A stretch of DNA of 64,000 bases, from the NCBI GenBank assembly GCA_934695325.1, contig CAKUVD010000002.1, positions 186,001 to 250,000 of the forward strand, given 5' to 3'. Below are positions 41,914 through 51,842 of this stretch, in pieces (position 1 is the stretch's first letter; each line of letters opens with the position of its first letter). The notes below the pieces were generated by a model, which was given only the letters and a program-made list of their open reading frames with translations, was not told the DNA's origin and did not search any database. The position numbers were made by a program, and so were the translations under genes. This DNA comes from an uncultured Bacteroidales bacterium (GTDB lineage Bacteria > Bacteroidota > Bacteroidia > Bacteroidales > UBA932).

Positions 41914-43449
41914 ATGAAAAGATATATTTTGATGCTCGCTTCCGCGGCAGTGTTGTTCAGCTGCTCGGAGAAAGAGGATACGACTGTCTCTTATGACAGC
42001 ATTGAGGTCTCTGCCGACACTCTGAAATTCGGCCCGGACGGAGGTTCCCTGGACCTTAAGGTCACAAGTTCCGGGGACTGGAGACTTTCCGGTCTTTCAG
42101 ACTGGGTCAGGCCTTCTGCGACAGAAGGAAAGAATGGTGCGACCATCACTTTTACCGCAGAGCCTGGAAATAGCGAGGCGGTAAAGGAATCATCTTTCAA
42201 GGTGTTCACAGGCAGTGCGGTCAAGAAGGTCGTGGTTACATCCTCTCCTGCCTATGTCGTCTCGCTTCTTTCTGAAAGTGAAACCAACGTAGTGTGTGAC
42301 GGAGGTACTGTGAATGTGAAACTGGACACTAACATCCCAGAATTGGAATTCGAATATTCCGGTGACGGTGCGGACTGGATTGAGGCCGGCTCTCGTTCAG
42401 ATGCTTTCGGAATGACAATGCAGCAGTTCACGGTGAAGAAGAGCAGACTCTTCAAGAATCGCGAGTCTGTGGTTACCATTAAGGGTGCAGGCAAGTCTGT
42501 TGATGTCAAGTTTGTCCAGAATCAGCGTGATACAATTTTCGTCGAAGGCAACAGGACTGTATTCGAGAATCTCAATGAGCGGGATTTCGAGCTAAAGATG
42601 AAGACGAATATAGATTATACTGTAGATCTTGCGAACTGGATGACTAACGCCGGTGAGACTGTAGGGGCGACCGGAGAGGACGGCCTTACAGAGAAGACGC
42701 TGAAAATTCATATGAGCGAGGCTGCGGCAAGCCGTTCTTACACAATCAAGATTTCCGGAAACGGAAAGGAGTATGTGAGATATACCCTCAAGCAGCAGAA
42801 CCCGAACCCTGTGCTTGTACGCATCCCGGACGCTGTCCTTCGCTCGAAACTGACGGAACTGGGCTGGATCATCGGTGATGAGAGCAGCGATGAGTGCGAA
42901 CTTTTGGAAGCAGGGCTTACAGGTACGTCCCTCTCCATTTCAAGCACAACTACGTGGAATCCTATTAATATCAATGATCTGACAGGTCTGGAGGCCTTCC
43001 CTAAACTGGAGACTCTCACGCTTGCGGGACTTACGGCCACTTCGATTGACCTGTCTGCTGTAAAGACTCTAAAGACTGTGACTATCAACAGAATTCAGCA
43101 TCTCACTTCGCTCAAGGCAGGCGAGGCTCTTACGACAGTTGATTTTACCGGATATGGTTACGATTATCTTGATGCTCTGCTGCTTACGATAGAAGGCCCT
43201 GCCGTAGAGACGATAAAGGCGAACAGTTCGTCATACTATATTTCTTATGGTTATGAGAAACTTGCTACGATAGATGTCACTGGCTGCCCTTCTCTCAAGG
43301 AACTTCAAGTGAACAGGGCATATAATAGCTGGGGATCACTTATGTGTTATCTGAAGAAGATAAATGTGACAGCTGCACAGAAAGCCGCCATCGACGCCGG
43401 CACGCTTACCGTAGAGAAACCGGAACAGACTGTTTACGAGGTGAAGTGA
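41914..43449 (+). CDS. BACON and leucine-rich-repeat lipoprotein
   Basis: A protein of 511 residues from the ATG at 41914; the frame is open from a GTG at 41905. The lipobox is VLFSCSEKED. Two or three BACON-like beta domains occupy residues 25-280 (SADTLKFGPDGGSLDLKVTS, SGDWRLSGLSDWVRP, VTIKGAGKSVDVKFVQNQRD). Residues 300-510 contain leucine-rich repeats (LTGLEAFPKLETLTLAGL, VKTLKTVTINRIQHLTSLK, LATIDVTGCPSLKELQV). BACON domains are thought to bind carbohydrate or glycoprotein. It closes the PUL, 4 bp after the GH18 reading frame's spacer, and is followed by a strong terminator. Confidence 0.75.
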   Translation: MKRYILMLASAAVLFSCSEKEDTTVSYDSIEVSADTLKFGPDGGSLDLKVTSSGDWRLSGLSDWVRPSATEGKNGATITFTAEPGNSEAVKESSFKVFTGSAVKKVVVTSSPAYVVSLLSESETNVVCDGGTVNVKLDTNIPELEFEYSGDGADWIEAGSRSDAFGMTMQQFTVKKSRLFKNRESVVTIKGAGKSVDVKFVQNQRDTIFVEGNRTVFENLNERDFELKMKTNIDYTVDLANWMTNAGETVGATGEDGLTEKTLKIHMSEAAASRSYTIKISGNGKEYVRYTLKQQNPNPVLVRIPDAVLRSKLTELGWIIGDESSDECELLEAGLTGTSLSISSTTTWNPININDLTGLEAFPKLETLTLAGLTATSIDLSAVKTLKTVTINRIQHLTSLKAGEALTTVDFTGYGYDYLDALLLTIEGPAVETIKANSSSYYISYGYEKLATIDVTGCPSLKELQVNRAYNSWGSLMCYLKKINVTAAQKAAIDAGTLTVEKPEQTVYEVK

Positions 43450-43485
43450 CATATCTGTAGAGCATCGTGCTCGGACATCTAAATG

Positions 43486-43534
43486 ATTAAGCGAAATACT
43501 GCTCATTGGTTTTAAGAGTAGTGTTTCGCTTAAT
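43486..43534 (+). terminator. Terminator of the N-glycan PUL
   Basis: An 18-19 bp stem (ATTAAGCGAAATACTGCTC with GAGTAGTGTTTCGCTTAAT, two G-T type mismatches) around a 10-nt loop, followed by TTGTTT. Confidence 0.75.
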
Positions 43535-43648
43535 TTGTTTATAGCCATTACCTTATGTCGGACTTATGAAACTTGGCTGGAAAACAGATCTGCGAGAATC
43601 TATGATTTTCGTTTTTCTGAAGACGAATTTCTGCCTGTTGCCGCTCTT

Positions 43649-43680
43649 TTTGATAAAGTCGGACAAGATTTGTAATTTTG
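43649..43680 (+). promoter_or_regulatory. Promoter for the thioesterase-transporter unit
   Basis: TTTG (43649-43652), 20 nt, TAATTTTG (43673-43680). It lies 67 bp upstream of the ATG at 43748. Confidence 0.65.
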
Positions 43681-43747
43681 TAGATTGTCGGTGGCTATTT
43701 GGCCGGACGATTTACGCATATTCGGAAATTTTATAAAATAATCGACA

Positions 43748-44515
43748 ATGAGCGGAAAATACAACGAAGAAAAAAAATATGTGATGGAGGCTGAGGTCCC
43801 GTGCTACGACGTGGACTCGAATTTAAGGATGAGGCCGGCGGCATTTATGGATTTGGCCCAGGAAATAGCCTATCAGGCTGCCACTGCATTGGGGTTTGGG
43901 TATGATGACCTCCAGAAGGAAGGCAAGGCGTGGGTCCTTTCCAGAATGCACTTTGAGTTCCTGCGTCACCCTCTTTGGCGCGAGAGCATTGAACTGGCCA
44001 CTTGGCATAAGGGACCTTATGGCCCGTTTTATCTGAGGGATTTCTCTCTGAAGAACAAGGACGGCGAACTCCTTGTCAGAGGAACGAGCTCCTGGGTCAT
44101 ACTGGATGTAAGACAGAGGACTATGTGCCGTATGGCGGATGTCCTTACTCTGGTACCAGAGAATAGCGTCTGCCCTGAAAACGCCATAGAACGTCCTGCA
44201 GACAAGGTTATGATGCCGCGCGGGGCGGAGCCTGAGCAGGCCGGCGTCCATAAGGTGGAATTCTCCGATGTGGATCTTCTGGGACATACGAACAACGCCA
44301 GATATGTCGTCTGGGCGATGGACTGCATTGATTTCGATGAGTTGAGGACTCACCCGGTCAAGGACTTGACGGTCAATTTCATCCACGAGACAAGGTCCGG
44401 CGAGGAGATTTCCCTTGAAAAGCTCCGGTTAGAGAATGAAGACGGCTCCATAACATACTTCATTGACGGTAAATTAGCCGACAAGGCTGTCTTCTCGGTG
44501 AAAATCAATATGTAA
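43748..44515 (+). CDS. Acyl-ACP thioesterase
   Basis: A protein of 255 residues built of two hot-dog domains as in bacterial and plant Fat-type acyl-ACP thioesterases. The first (about 10-135) has VPCYDVDSNLRMRPAAFMDL, HFEFLRHPLWRESIELATWH and VRGTSSWVILDVRQRTMCRM. The second (about 160-255) has the catalytic region DVDLLGHTNNARYVVWAMDC with Asp, His and Asn, then LTVNFIHETRSGEEISLEKL. It releases fatty acids from ACP, setting the acyl length available to lipids. An AspT-type transporter follows 17 bp later; the pair may be co-transcribed, but no functional link is evident. Confidence 0.88.
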   Translation: MSGKYNEEKKYVMEAEVPCYDVDSNLRMRPAAFMDLAQEIAYQAATALGFGYDDLQKEGKAWVLSRMHFEFLRHPLWRESIELATWHKGPYGPFYLRDFSLKNKDGELLVRGTSSWVILDVRQRTMCRMADVLTLVPENSVCPENAIERPADKVMMPRGAEPEQAGVHKVEFSDVDLLGHTNNARYVVWAMDCIDFDELRTHPVKDLTVNFIHETRSGEEISLEKLRLENEDGSITYFIDGKLADKAVFSVKINM

Positions 44516-44532
44516 CCATATAATAATCAGAT

Positions 44533-46215
44533 ATGCGTGACTTATTCTTGGGAACAGGTATAGCACATACCATCCTGCTGCTGGCTTCTGTGATAGCCAT
44601 CGGCCTGTATCTCGGCAGATTCAAGTTCAAGGGAATCTCCATAGGCTCCACGTGGATACTGTTCATAGGTATCCTATTCAGCCATTTCGGCCTCAGGGGC
44701 GATCCTCATATCCTGGCATTTATGAAGGATTTCGGACTTATCCTGTTCGTGTTCAGCATCGGCCTTCAGGTCGGCCCTGGATTCTTCCATTCCTTCAGGA
44801 AAGGAGGTCTCACGATGAATATGCTGGCGGTGACGCTTGTTATGCTCGCTGTCCTTATGACATACATTATCCACTTCGTCACCGGAGAGGACCTGCATAC
44901 TATGACCGGTGTGATGTCCGGTGCCGTTACCAACACCCCTGGCCTTGGTGCCGCACAGCAGACTCTTGCTGACGGCCTGCTTGCCGACGGAGCCGCTCAG
45001 GATGCGGCATCCGCTGCGTCATCGGCCATAGCGTCCGCATACGCTGTGTCATACCCTATAGGTGTGCTCGGCGTAATATTTCTCCTGATTTTCTTCAAGA
45101 CCGCATTCAAGGTGGATCTGAGCAAGGAGAAAGAGGAGCTGGACAATGAGGGTAAACTTGGGACTGGTGCCATCAGGGCGAGCTTCGAGGTCAGGAATCC
45201 TGCGGTGTTCGGAAGGAAGATAGGCGAAGTCACCAGGAGCAATGGCGACAAGTTCGTGATTTCCAGAGTGCTGAGAGGAAATGAACTCTGTGTCCCGGCA
45301 TCTGGTACTGTCCTTATGGAAGGGGACAAGCTTCTTGTAGTCACGTCTACGGACGCTGAGGAACTGGTGAAGATACTCTTCGGGGACGAGATCGATATGC
45401 CGTTCAAGGAATGGGACAAGCCGGAGAGCCATATGGTGGCCAAAAAGATAACCGTCACCAAGTCGTCCATCACCGGACGCAGTCTCAGAGACCTGAACGT
45501 GAGGTCTATATATGGGGTGTCCGTGACTCGTGTGTTCCGGTCTGGAGTAGAACTTGTGGCACGTCCGGATCTGTATCTGCACGTAGGTGACAGCCTTCTG
45601 GTAGTGGGGCCCGAGGAAGCGATGGACAAGGTCGCCGGCCTGTTCGGAAACAAGGCGGCGAGCCTCAGCCATCCTAACTTGATCCCTATCTTCTTCGGAA
45701 TCGTGATCGGAGTTGTCTTCGGTTGCATTCCTATAAAGTTCCCTGGCATTCCGCAGCCTATCAAGCTGGGACTTGCCGGCGGCCCGCTCATCATAGCCAT
45801 CCTTCTCGGATATTTCGGCCCTAAACTGAAGATCACCACTTATACGACATTGAGCGCCAATATGATGATACGAGAGATCGGAATCTCGTTCTTCCTTGCG
45901 GCAGTCGGCCTCGGAGCAGGCGAGAACTTCGTAAGTTCCATAATGAACGGAGGTTACTGGTGGATTCTCTATGGTGCGCTTATAACTCTTGTGCCTATCA
46001 TCTGCACCGTTCTGCTTGCACGGCTTGTGTTCAAGTTGAACTTCTATCAGATCTGCGGACTCATCTCCGGAGGAACCACCAACCCTCCGGTCCTCGCATT
46101 CTCTCAGGAGGTATATGGAACTGACTATCCTTCAATAAGCTACGCTACCGTATATCCATTGACAATGTTTATGCGAGTGCTGATGGCACAGCTTATAATC
46201 CTGTTTACATTGTAA
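44533..46215 (+). CDS. AspT/YidE-type putative transporter with two RCK-C domains
   Basis: A protein of 560 residues in the layout of the aspartate-alanine antiporter family: five to six transmembrane helices (IAHTILLLASVIAIGLYLGR, FGLILFVFSIGLQVGPGFF, MLAVTLVMLAVLMTYIIHFV), a cytoplasmic region at about 205-370 holding two TrkA-C/RCK-C domains (FVISRVLRGNELCVPASGTV, VFRSGVELVARPDLYLHVGD), then five more helices (IPIFFGIVIGVVFGCIPIKF, ISFFLAAVGLGAGENFV). Conserved GAVTNTPGLGAAQ and GGTTNPPVLAFSQ motifs lie in each half. Substrates of the family include dicarboxylic amino acids and fumarate; here it is unknown. Confidence 0.87.
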   Translation: MRDLFLGTGIAHTILLLASVIAIGLYLGRFKFKGISIGSTWILFIGILFSHFGLRGDPHILAFMKDFGLILFVFSIGLQVGPGFFHSFRKGGLTMNMLAVTLVMLAVLMTYIIHFVTGEDLHTMTGVMSGAVTNTPGLGAAQQTLADGLLADGAAQDAASAASSAIASAYAVSYPIGVLGVIFLLIFFKTAFKVDLSKEKEELDNEGKLGTGAIRASFEVRNPAVFGRKIGEVTRSNGDKFVISRVLRGNELCVPASGTVLMEGDKLLVVTSTDAEELVKILFGDEIDMPFKEWDKPESHMVAKKITVTKSSITGRSLRDLNVRSIYGVSVTRVFRSGVELVARPDLYLHVGDSLLVVGPEEAMDKVAGLFGNKAASLSHPNLIPIFFGIVIGVVFGCIPIKFPGIPQPIKLGLAGGPLIIAILLGYFGPKLKITTYTTLSANMMIREIGISFFLAAVGLGAGENFVSSIMNGGYWWILYGALITLVPIICTVLLARLVFKLNFYQICGLISGGTTNPPVLAFSQEVYGTDYPSISYATVYPLTMFMRVLMAQLIILFTL

Positions 46216-46217
46216 CG

Positions 46218-46808
46218 ATGTTCGATTTAGTATATCCTGCATCTTCGGCCCCGGTCCTGCCTAAACCTACGGCTGACAAGCCGGAGCCTGTCCAGTCATC
46301 GGCGTCGGAGATGTTCCCTGTGATCAGAGAGACAGGTGTCGTCTATGCTCAGGCGTCCAGGGCATATTGTCACGGCGGTTCGATGCTCTTGCACCCTGTC
46401 GTGCACCTTCATATCCTTAACAGATATGACCAGCTCTATCTTCAGAAGCGCTCAATGAAGAAGGATCTGCTTCCGGGGCGATGGGACACGGCTGTAGGCG
46501 GTCACGTGGATTATGGAGAGTATATCCGGGAGGCTCTTTTCCGTGAATCGGGAGAAGAACTGAAGTTCACTGAATATAACCCGATATGGCTCGGTAACTA
46601 TATCTTCCAGAGCGATACGGAGCGCGAACTTGTGAACATCTTCGCGGCTGTCGGAAACTTCACCCCGCAGCCAGACCTCGATGAAGTGTCCGAAGGCCGT
46701 TACTGGACGATGGACGAGATCGAGAGCAATATCGGGAAATCAGTTTTCACTCCGAACTTCGAGGGCGAGTTCCGGAGAATAAGAAAATCGCTGGAAGCAC
46801 TTTTATAA
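46218..46808 (+). CDS. Nudix hydrolase
   Basis: A protein of 196 residues. The Nudix box is [20 protein letters not shown] followed by EL (about 94-115), keeping the G-x5-E-x7-RE-x2-EE pattern that binds Mg2+. [18 protein letters not shown] before it and [13 protein letters not shown] after it resemble the isopentenyl-diphosphate isomerase/YfcD-like branch that acts on nucleoside diphosphates. The first 35 residues (Pro/Ser/Ala-rich) are unusual. It follows the transporter by 2 bp and precedes a GT2 gene by 5 bp. Confidence 0.85.
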   Translation: MFDLVYPASSAPVLPKPTADKPEPVQSSASEMFPVIRETGVVYAQASRAYCHGGSMLLHPVVHLHILNRYDQLYLQKRSMKKDLLPGRWDTAVGGHVDYGEYIREALFRESGEELKFTEYNPIWLGNYIFQSDTERELVNIFAAVGNFTPQPDLDEVSEGRYWTMDEIESNIGKSVFTPNFEGEFRRIRKSLEALL

Positions 46809-46813
46809 AAAAT

Positions 46814-48151
46814 ATGACCACATTCAGACAATTGACAGGCTCTCCTGTCGGCAGCACCGCTGATTTGCGGAAGGTCGCAGAGACATTGACAGAAGATTTC
46901 ATCCTTATAAACATCAAGCCATTTCCTTACGAACTTGGCTACCTGGCATTGGAGCGATTTGCCGAAGTGGCAGCCTGCACCGGTGCAGATATGCTTTATT
47001 CGGACCATTATGAGCTCGTGGTCTCTCCGGACGGGAAGGAGGAGCGACGTCGTCATCCTGCCATAGAATGTCAGCGCGGCGCATTGAGGGATGACTTCGA
47101 CTTCGGCCCTGTCCTGGTGTTCCGCACGGAATCGTTCAGACGGGCAGTTGCGCAGATGGATGTGGACTACTCGTTTGGCGCGATGTACGACCTGCGCCTC
47201 AGGATGGACAAGATCGTACATATAGGCGAGTTCCTTTATACGGAAGTGGAGACCGACCTCAGGAAGTCCGGCGAAAAGCAGTTCGACTATGTGAACCCGC
47301 GTAACCGCGAGGTCCAGGTCGAGATGGAGAAGATATGCACAGCTTACCTCAAGCGTGTCGGGGCATATATCGCACCGGGATTCAAGCCGGTGGAGGAAGA
47401 TGACGCTGTGGACTCGGATGTCACGGCATCCGTAGTCATACCAGTGTTCAACAGGGTGCGCACCGTAGCTGATGCCGTAAAGAGCGCGCTGTCGCAGAAG
47501 TGCGACTTCGAGTACAATGTCATCGTCGTGGACAATCATTCCACGGACGGGACCTCGGAAGTTCTCGCCGGGATAGACGACCCGAGACTGGTGGTGATAG
47601 TCCCGGATAGGCTTGACCTCGGCATCGGCGGCTGCTGGAATACGGCGGTTCATGATTCCAGATGCGGAACTTATGCCGTGCAGCTGGACAGCGACGACGT
47701 GTACAAGGACGCCTCTGCACTTCAGAAGGTCGTGGATGTATTCAGGAAAGAAGGCTGCGGAATGGTCATCGGCTCATACGAGATGACCGATTTCGATATG
47801 AGACCGCTGCCTCCTGGAATCATTGACCATAGAGAGTGGACAGACGACAACGGCAGGAACAATGCGTTGAGAGTCAATGGTCTTGGCGCTCCTCGCGCTT
47901 TCTATGTGCCTCTTCTCAGAAAGATAGACTTCCCGAATGTCAGCTATGGCGAGGACTATGCCGTCGGACTCCGCATCAGCCGCGAGTACCGCATAGGCAG
48001 GATCTATGAGCCGATATACTGCTGCCGCAGATGGGAGGGCAATTCCGATGCTGCGCTCGACATCGCCAAGGTCAATGCCAATAATATCTATAAAGACAGC
48101 ATCCGTACCTGGGAATTCGAGGCGAGACTGGCAATGAACGGCAGGAGATGA
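46814..48151 (+). CDS. Glycosyltransferase family 2 protein
   Basis: A protein of 445 residues. The C-terminal half (about 200-440) is a GT-A fold: [58 protein letters not shown], the metal motif [10 protein letters not shown] (DxD-like) and [20 protein letters not shown]. The N-terminal 190 residues also carry GT-like remnants ([28 protein letters not shown]), as if an inactive first domain. It transfers a sugar from a nucleotide donor, probably in the cytoplasm. Its TGA overlaps the next ATG (ATGA at 48148), coupling it to the DUF4922-SpoIID fusion. Confidence 0.83.
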   Translation: MTTFRQLTGSPVGSTADLRKVAETLTEDFILINIKPFPYELGYLALERFAEVAACTGADMLYSDHYELVVSPDGKEERRRHPAIECQRGALRDDFDFGPVLVFRTESFRRAVAQMDVDYSFGAMYDLRLRMDKIVHIGEFLYTEVETDLRKSGEKQFDYVNPRNREVQVEMEKICTAYLKRVGAYIAPGFKPVEEDDAVDSDVTASVVIPVFNRVRTVADAVKSALSQKCDFEYNVIVVDNHSTDGTSEVLAGIDDPRLVVIVPDRLDLGIGGCWNTAVHDSRCGTYAVQLDSDDVYKDASALQKVVDVFRKEGCGMVIGSYEMTDFDMRPLPPGIIDHREWTDDNGRNNALRVNGLGAPRAFYVPLLRKIDFPNVSYGEDYAVGLRISREYRIGRIYEPIYCCRRWEGNSDAALDIAKVNANNIYKDSIRTWEFEARLAMNGRR

Positions 48152-50517
48152 TGGAAGACAAAAATATCGGCAAATTCATACGGGACCAGCTTTCCGTATG
48201 GCCTATGGCGGCTGCCAACTTCAGAGCTCTAAAGAGAGCGGAGACCAGAAGCCTCACGGTGAACGGCTTGGAGGTCAGGCTGCAGCATAATCCTGCACGC
48301 GTAAAGTCGTCTGCGGCTAAGGTGGACAAGGCTTCTCTCCTGGCCCGCAAGTGCTTCCTGTGCGGCGAGAACCGTCCGATGGAGCAGCGTTCGATACAGT
48401 TCGAGGGAAGGAAGGGAAGGAAATATGATATGCTCATAAATCCGTATCCGATTTTCCCTGAGCATCTGGTGATAGCCCGGAATATGCACGTTCCGCAGTC
48501 GATATGGCATAGGATGACCGATATGACTGACCTGGCACGTCACTATCCGGCATTCACCATTTTTTATAACGGCCCGAAATGCGGGGCTTCGGCGCCTGAC
48601 CATCTTCATTTCCAGGCCTGCCCGCACGGGCTGATGCCGCTGGAAGCGGACATCGAGAAAAAGTTGGATGCCTTGGAGTCGTCCGGGCGGATGCCGGATG
48701 AACTTTCATACCTTGCGTCTGTGCAGGATGCGAGGCTTTATCATTATAGCAAGCTCACAAAGGGAGTGTTCGTGCTGACGGCGCGTACCTCCAAGTCTAT
48801 GTCGAAGCTTTTCTTCAGGCTTCTTGACTGCCTCCCGCAGAGAGAGGACGAGACGGAGCCTATGTTCAATCTCCTGACTTGGTACAAGACAAGCCCGTCG
48901 CTCAGGCTGGCCGGCATATCCCACGGGCGCTTCGGCGAATACAGGGCAGTGCTCCTGGCCAGGGACAAGCATCGCTCGCACCACTATTTCTCCGAAGGTG
49001 AGGACCATCTGACGATGAGTCCTGGATGTGCGGATATGGCCGGCCTGTTCATTGTCCCCGATGCTGAGGATTATGCCAAGCTTACTGTGAAACTGCTGGA
49101 GGAGATGCTTTCTGAGGTGTCCATAAGCGAGGAGACCGAGCGCAACATCATCCGCAGGCTCACCAGGACTCAGCAGACTGTCCAGGTGGGCATAATGTCA
49201 GGAAAGGAAATAGAATTCGAGATAATATCCGACGGAGCGGGGCGCCAGAAGGTGTCCTGGGAAGACGGACGTATATCATATGGCGGGACATTGTACGACG
49301 AACTTGTGTTCGATGCGTGCACGGCGGCGTCTATGTTCGCGGAACCTACGTTCATACTTTATGGCGTTACCATCGGAGTCGATTTCCATTGGGAGCGTCG
49401 GCAGACCCAGAAATTCGCCGGTATGCTGAAATTCATAGTCGATGGGGACAATGTGGTCGCTGTCAATGTGATAGGCATAGAGGACTATCTTCTCAGCGTC
49501 ATATCGTCAGAAATGAAAGCCTCTGCATCACTGGAGTTTCTGAAGGCTCACGCCGTGATATCTCGTTCGTGGCTGCTCACCCAGATATTGTCCCGCAGGG
49601 ATAAAGACCATCCGGAGCAGTCTTCCGTTAAAGAGGACTTCATCGATGATTCCGGCGTGCTCCATTATGTCCGCTGGTATGGGCGGGACGACCATAAGTC
49701 CTTCGATGTCTGTGCGGACGACCATTGTCAGAGATACCAGGGACTTACCGTGGCTGTCGGGGACAATGTGAGAAATGCCATCGACCAGACCTGGGGCGAG
49801 GTCCTTACATATAATGGGAAGATTTGCGATGCGCGCTTCTCCAAGTGCTGTGGCGGGATGATGGAGCGTTTCAGCACGTGCTGGGATGATGTGGACTATC
49901 CGTATCTGGAGGCTGTCCCGGACAATCCGTCGGAGAATGTGGACATCGGCATTGACCTTACCCGCGAGGATGATGCCCGCAGGTGGATCCTTGGCGGGGA
50001 TTCTGAGGCTTCGGACTCGTTCTGTGACACAGGCGACACTGCGGTTCTGTCCCAGGTCTTGAATGACTACGATATGGAGACGAGGGACTTCTTCCGGTGG
50101 AAAGTCTCATATAAGAGAGCTGAACTGTCGGCGTTGATAAGTCGCCGCTCCGGACAGGATATCGGTATGGTTGAGAGCATCGAGCCTTTGCAGCGAGGGC
50201 CTTCCGGACGTATAATGCGCCTGTCGATAAAGGGATCGAAAATGTCAATGGTCATTGGCAAGGAACTGGTTATAAGGAAGTTCCTTTCCGATTCGCATCT
50301 GAAGAGCTCCGCCTTCACGGTGGATGTCGAGGAGTCTCCGGAATCAGCGGACAAGGATGTCATAACACTCAGCGGCGCTGGATGGGGCCACGGCGTGGGG
50401 CTGTGCCAGATAGGGGCGGCAATGATGTCAGTAAGAGGCTACAGATATAAGGACATCCTGTCGCATTACTACCCCGGAAGCCTGTGCTCCGTTTACATTG
50501 AACCAGATAAACAGTGA
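48148..50517 (+). CDS. Fusion of DUF4922 (HIT-type nucleotide phosphorylase) and SpoIID/LytB domain
   Basis: A protein of 789 residues with no signal peptide. Residues 1-340 match DUF4922, a GDP-L-galactose phosphorylase/AP4A phosphorylase-like branch of the HIT superfamily: [10 protein letters not shown] (two Cys, 69-72), [16 protein letters not shown], and [11 protein letters not shown] with the HxHxQ catalytic motif (His152, His154). Residues about 350-789 match SpoIID/Lyt[90 protein letters not shown] and [12 protein letters not shown]. SpoIID cleaves glycan strands lacking stem peptides. No export signal is seen ahead of either part, a puzzle for a wall enzyme. It is coupled to GT2 and followed 4 bp later by an AmpG-like gene. 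Confidence 0.8.
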   Translation: MMEDKNIGKFIRDQLSVWPMAAANFRALKRAETRSLTVNGLEVRLQHNPARVKSSAAKVDKASLLARKCFLCGENRPMEQRSIQFEGRKGRKYDMLINPYPIFPEHLVIARNMHVPQSIWHRMTDMTDLARHYPAFTIFYNGPKCGASAPDHLHFQACPHGLMPLEADIEKKLDALESSGRMPDELSYLASVQDARLYHYSKLTKGVFVLTARTSKSMSKLFFRLLDCLPQREDETEPMFNLLTWYKTSPSLRLAGISHGRFGEYRAVLLARDKHRSHHYFSEGEDHLTMSPGCADMAGLFIVPDAEDYAKLTVKLLEEMLSEVSISEETERNIIRRLTRTQQTVQVGIMSGKEIEFEIISDGAGRQKVSWEDGRISYGGTLYDELVFDACTAASMFAEPTFILYGVTIGVDFHWERRQTQKFAGMLKFIVDGDNVVAVNVIGIEDYLLSVISSEMKASASLEFLKAHAVISRSWLLTQILSRRDKDHPEQSSVKEDFIDDSGVLHYVRWYGRDDHKSFDVCADDHCQRYQGLTVAVGDNVRNAIDQTWGEVLTYNGKICDARFSKCCGGMMERFSTCWDDVDYPYLEAVPDNPSENVDIGIDLTREDDARRWILGGDSEASDSFCDTGDTAVLSQVLNDYDMETRDFFRWKVSYKRAELSALISRRSGQDIGMVESIEPLQRGPSGRIMRLSIKGSKMSMVIGKELVIRKFLSDSHLKSSAFTVDVEESPESADKDVITLSGAGWGHGVGLCQIGAAMMSVRGYRYKDILSHYYPGSLCSVYIEPDKQ

Positions 50518-50521
50518 TTTT

Positions 50522-51835
50522 ATGGGTAAGCTGATGAAGTCACCTTGGTGGTGGATACCTACTCTGTATTTTGCGGAGGGAATACCGTATTTCGTAGTGA
50601 ACAACATCTCTGTCACGATGTTCACGAAGATGGGTGTGCCGAACGGCAAGATGGCGCTCTTCACGAGTCTTCTGTATCTTCCGTGGACGCTCAAGCCGCT
50701 GTGGAGTCCTGTCGTGGATATCTTCCGCACGAAGAGATGGTGGATATTGACGATGCAGATGCTGATGTCCATAGCATTCATACTGCTGGCATTCAGCATC
50801 CCCCGGCCGTCGGCCGAGATCATCGGAAACATTTCCACGCCGATATCTATGTTCACGTTCACATTGATATTGTTCGTATTGACGGCATTCGCCTCAGCGA
50901 CACACGATATCGCCGCGGACGGGTTCTATATGATAGGTCTAGACCACGGCCGGCAGTCCTTCTTCGTCGGGATCAGAAGCACATTCTACAGGCTGTCCTC
51001 CATCTTCGGGCAGGGAGTCCTGGTGGTGATCGCCGGGCTTCTCGAGGAAAGGACAGGCGACATACCTCTCGCCTGGACATTGACAATGGCTGTGACAGCC
51101 GTGATATTCTCTGTGGTGACATTATACCACACGTTCTTCATTCCGCGTCCGGCTGGCGACAAGCCAGTACAGGTGCAGGGCGGCTCATTCGGCGGCGAAT
51201 TCGCCCAGGCCTTCATTACATTCTTCCGCAAGCCCGGCGTATGGATCGCCATCGTGTTTATGTTGCTCTACCGTCTTCCGGAGGCCTTCCTCCTGAAGAT
51301 GGTGAATCCGTTCCTCCTCTCGTCTGTGGAACACGGTGGGCTTGGTCTCTCGACATCGGCAGTGGGCATAGTCTATGGCACCATCGGTGTCCTGTCACTG
51401 ACCATCGGAGGCATCGTCGGCGGAATGGCGGCGTCACGCTGGGGACTGAGGAAATCGCTCTGGCCTATGGCTGCGTGTATGACGCTTCCGTGCCTGACAT
51501 TCGTGTACCTCAGTATGGCGATGCCTCATAACCTTGTCGTCGTCAGCACCTGCGTGGCTGTGGAGCAGTTCGGCTATGGGTTCGGCTTCACGGCATATAT
51601 GTTGTTTATGATGTATTTCTCAGAAGGCGAGTTCAAGACCTCGCACTATGCCATCTGCACGGCTTTTATGGCGCTCAGTATGATGCTGCCGGGGGCCGTC
51701 GCCGGATATCTTCAGGAGATGCTCGGCTATGAGGCGTTCTTCTGGATGGTCATCGTCTGCTGCATCGGCACCGTGGCCGTCACGAGACTTGTAAAAGTGG
51801 ACCCTGAGTATGGGAAGGTGTCCAAGAAACTTTAA
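50522..51835 (+). CDS. AmpG-like major facilitator permease
   Basis: A protein of 437 residues from the ATG at 50522, preferred to an ATG at 50498 that overlaps the previous gene. It has about 12 transmembrane helices. WWIPTLYFAEGIPYFVVNNI, GVPNGKMALFTSLLYLPWTL, KPLWSPVVDI and ASATHDIAADGFYMIGL are the AmpG signature; the second half has LLYRLPEAFLLKMVNPFLL and VAVEQFGYGFGFTAYMLFMM. AmpG imports GlcNAc-anhydroMurNAc peptides for recycling. Being placed between a SpoIID fusion and NamZ strengthens the peptidoglycan-recycling reading; some Bacteroidetes homologues import other sugars. Confidence 0.83.
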   Translation: MGKLMKSPWWWIPTLYFAEGIPYFVVNNISVTMFTKMGVPNGKMALFTSLLYLPWTLKPLWSPVVDIFRTKRWWILTMQMLMSIAFILLAFSIPRPSAEIIGNISTPISMFTFTLILFVLTAFASATHDIAADGFYMIGLDHGRQSFFVGIRSTFYRLSSIFGQGVLVVIAGLLEERTGDIPLAWTLTMAVTAVIFSVVTLYHTFFIPRPAGDKPVQVQGGSFGGEFAQAFITFFRKPGVWIAIVFMLLYRLPEAFLLKMVNPFLLSSVEHGGLGLSTSAVGIVYGTIGVLSLTIGGIVGGMAASRWGLRKSLWPMAACMTLPCLTFVYLSMAMPHNLVVVSTCVAVEQFGYGFGFTAYMLFMMYFSEGEFKTSHYAICTAFMALSMMLPGAVAGYLQEMLGYEAFFWMVIVCCIGTVAVTRLVKVDPEYGKVSKKL

Positions 51836-51842
51836 AAAAACT

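Noticed and set aside
50545..51531. Long plus-strand frame of 328 codons inside the AmpG-like gene
   Set aside because: It is out of frame with a clear 12-helix permease, rich in Arg/His and lacking any domain; a shadow frame of GC-rich third positions.
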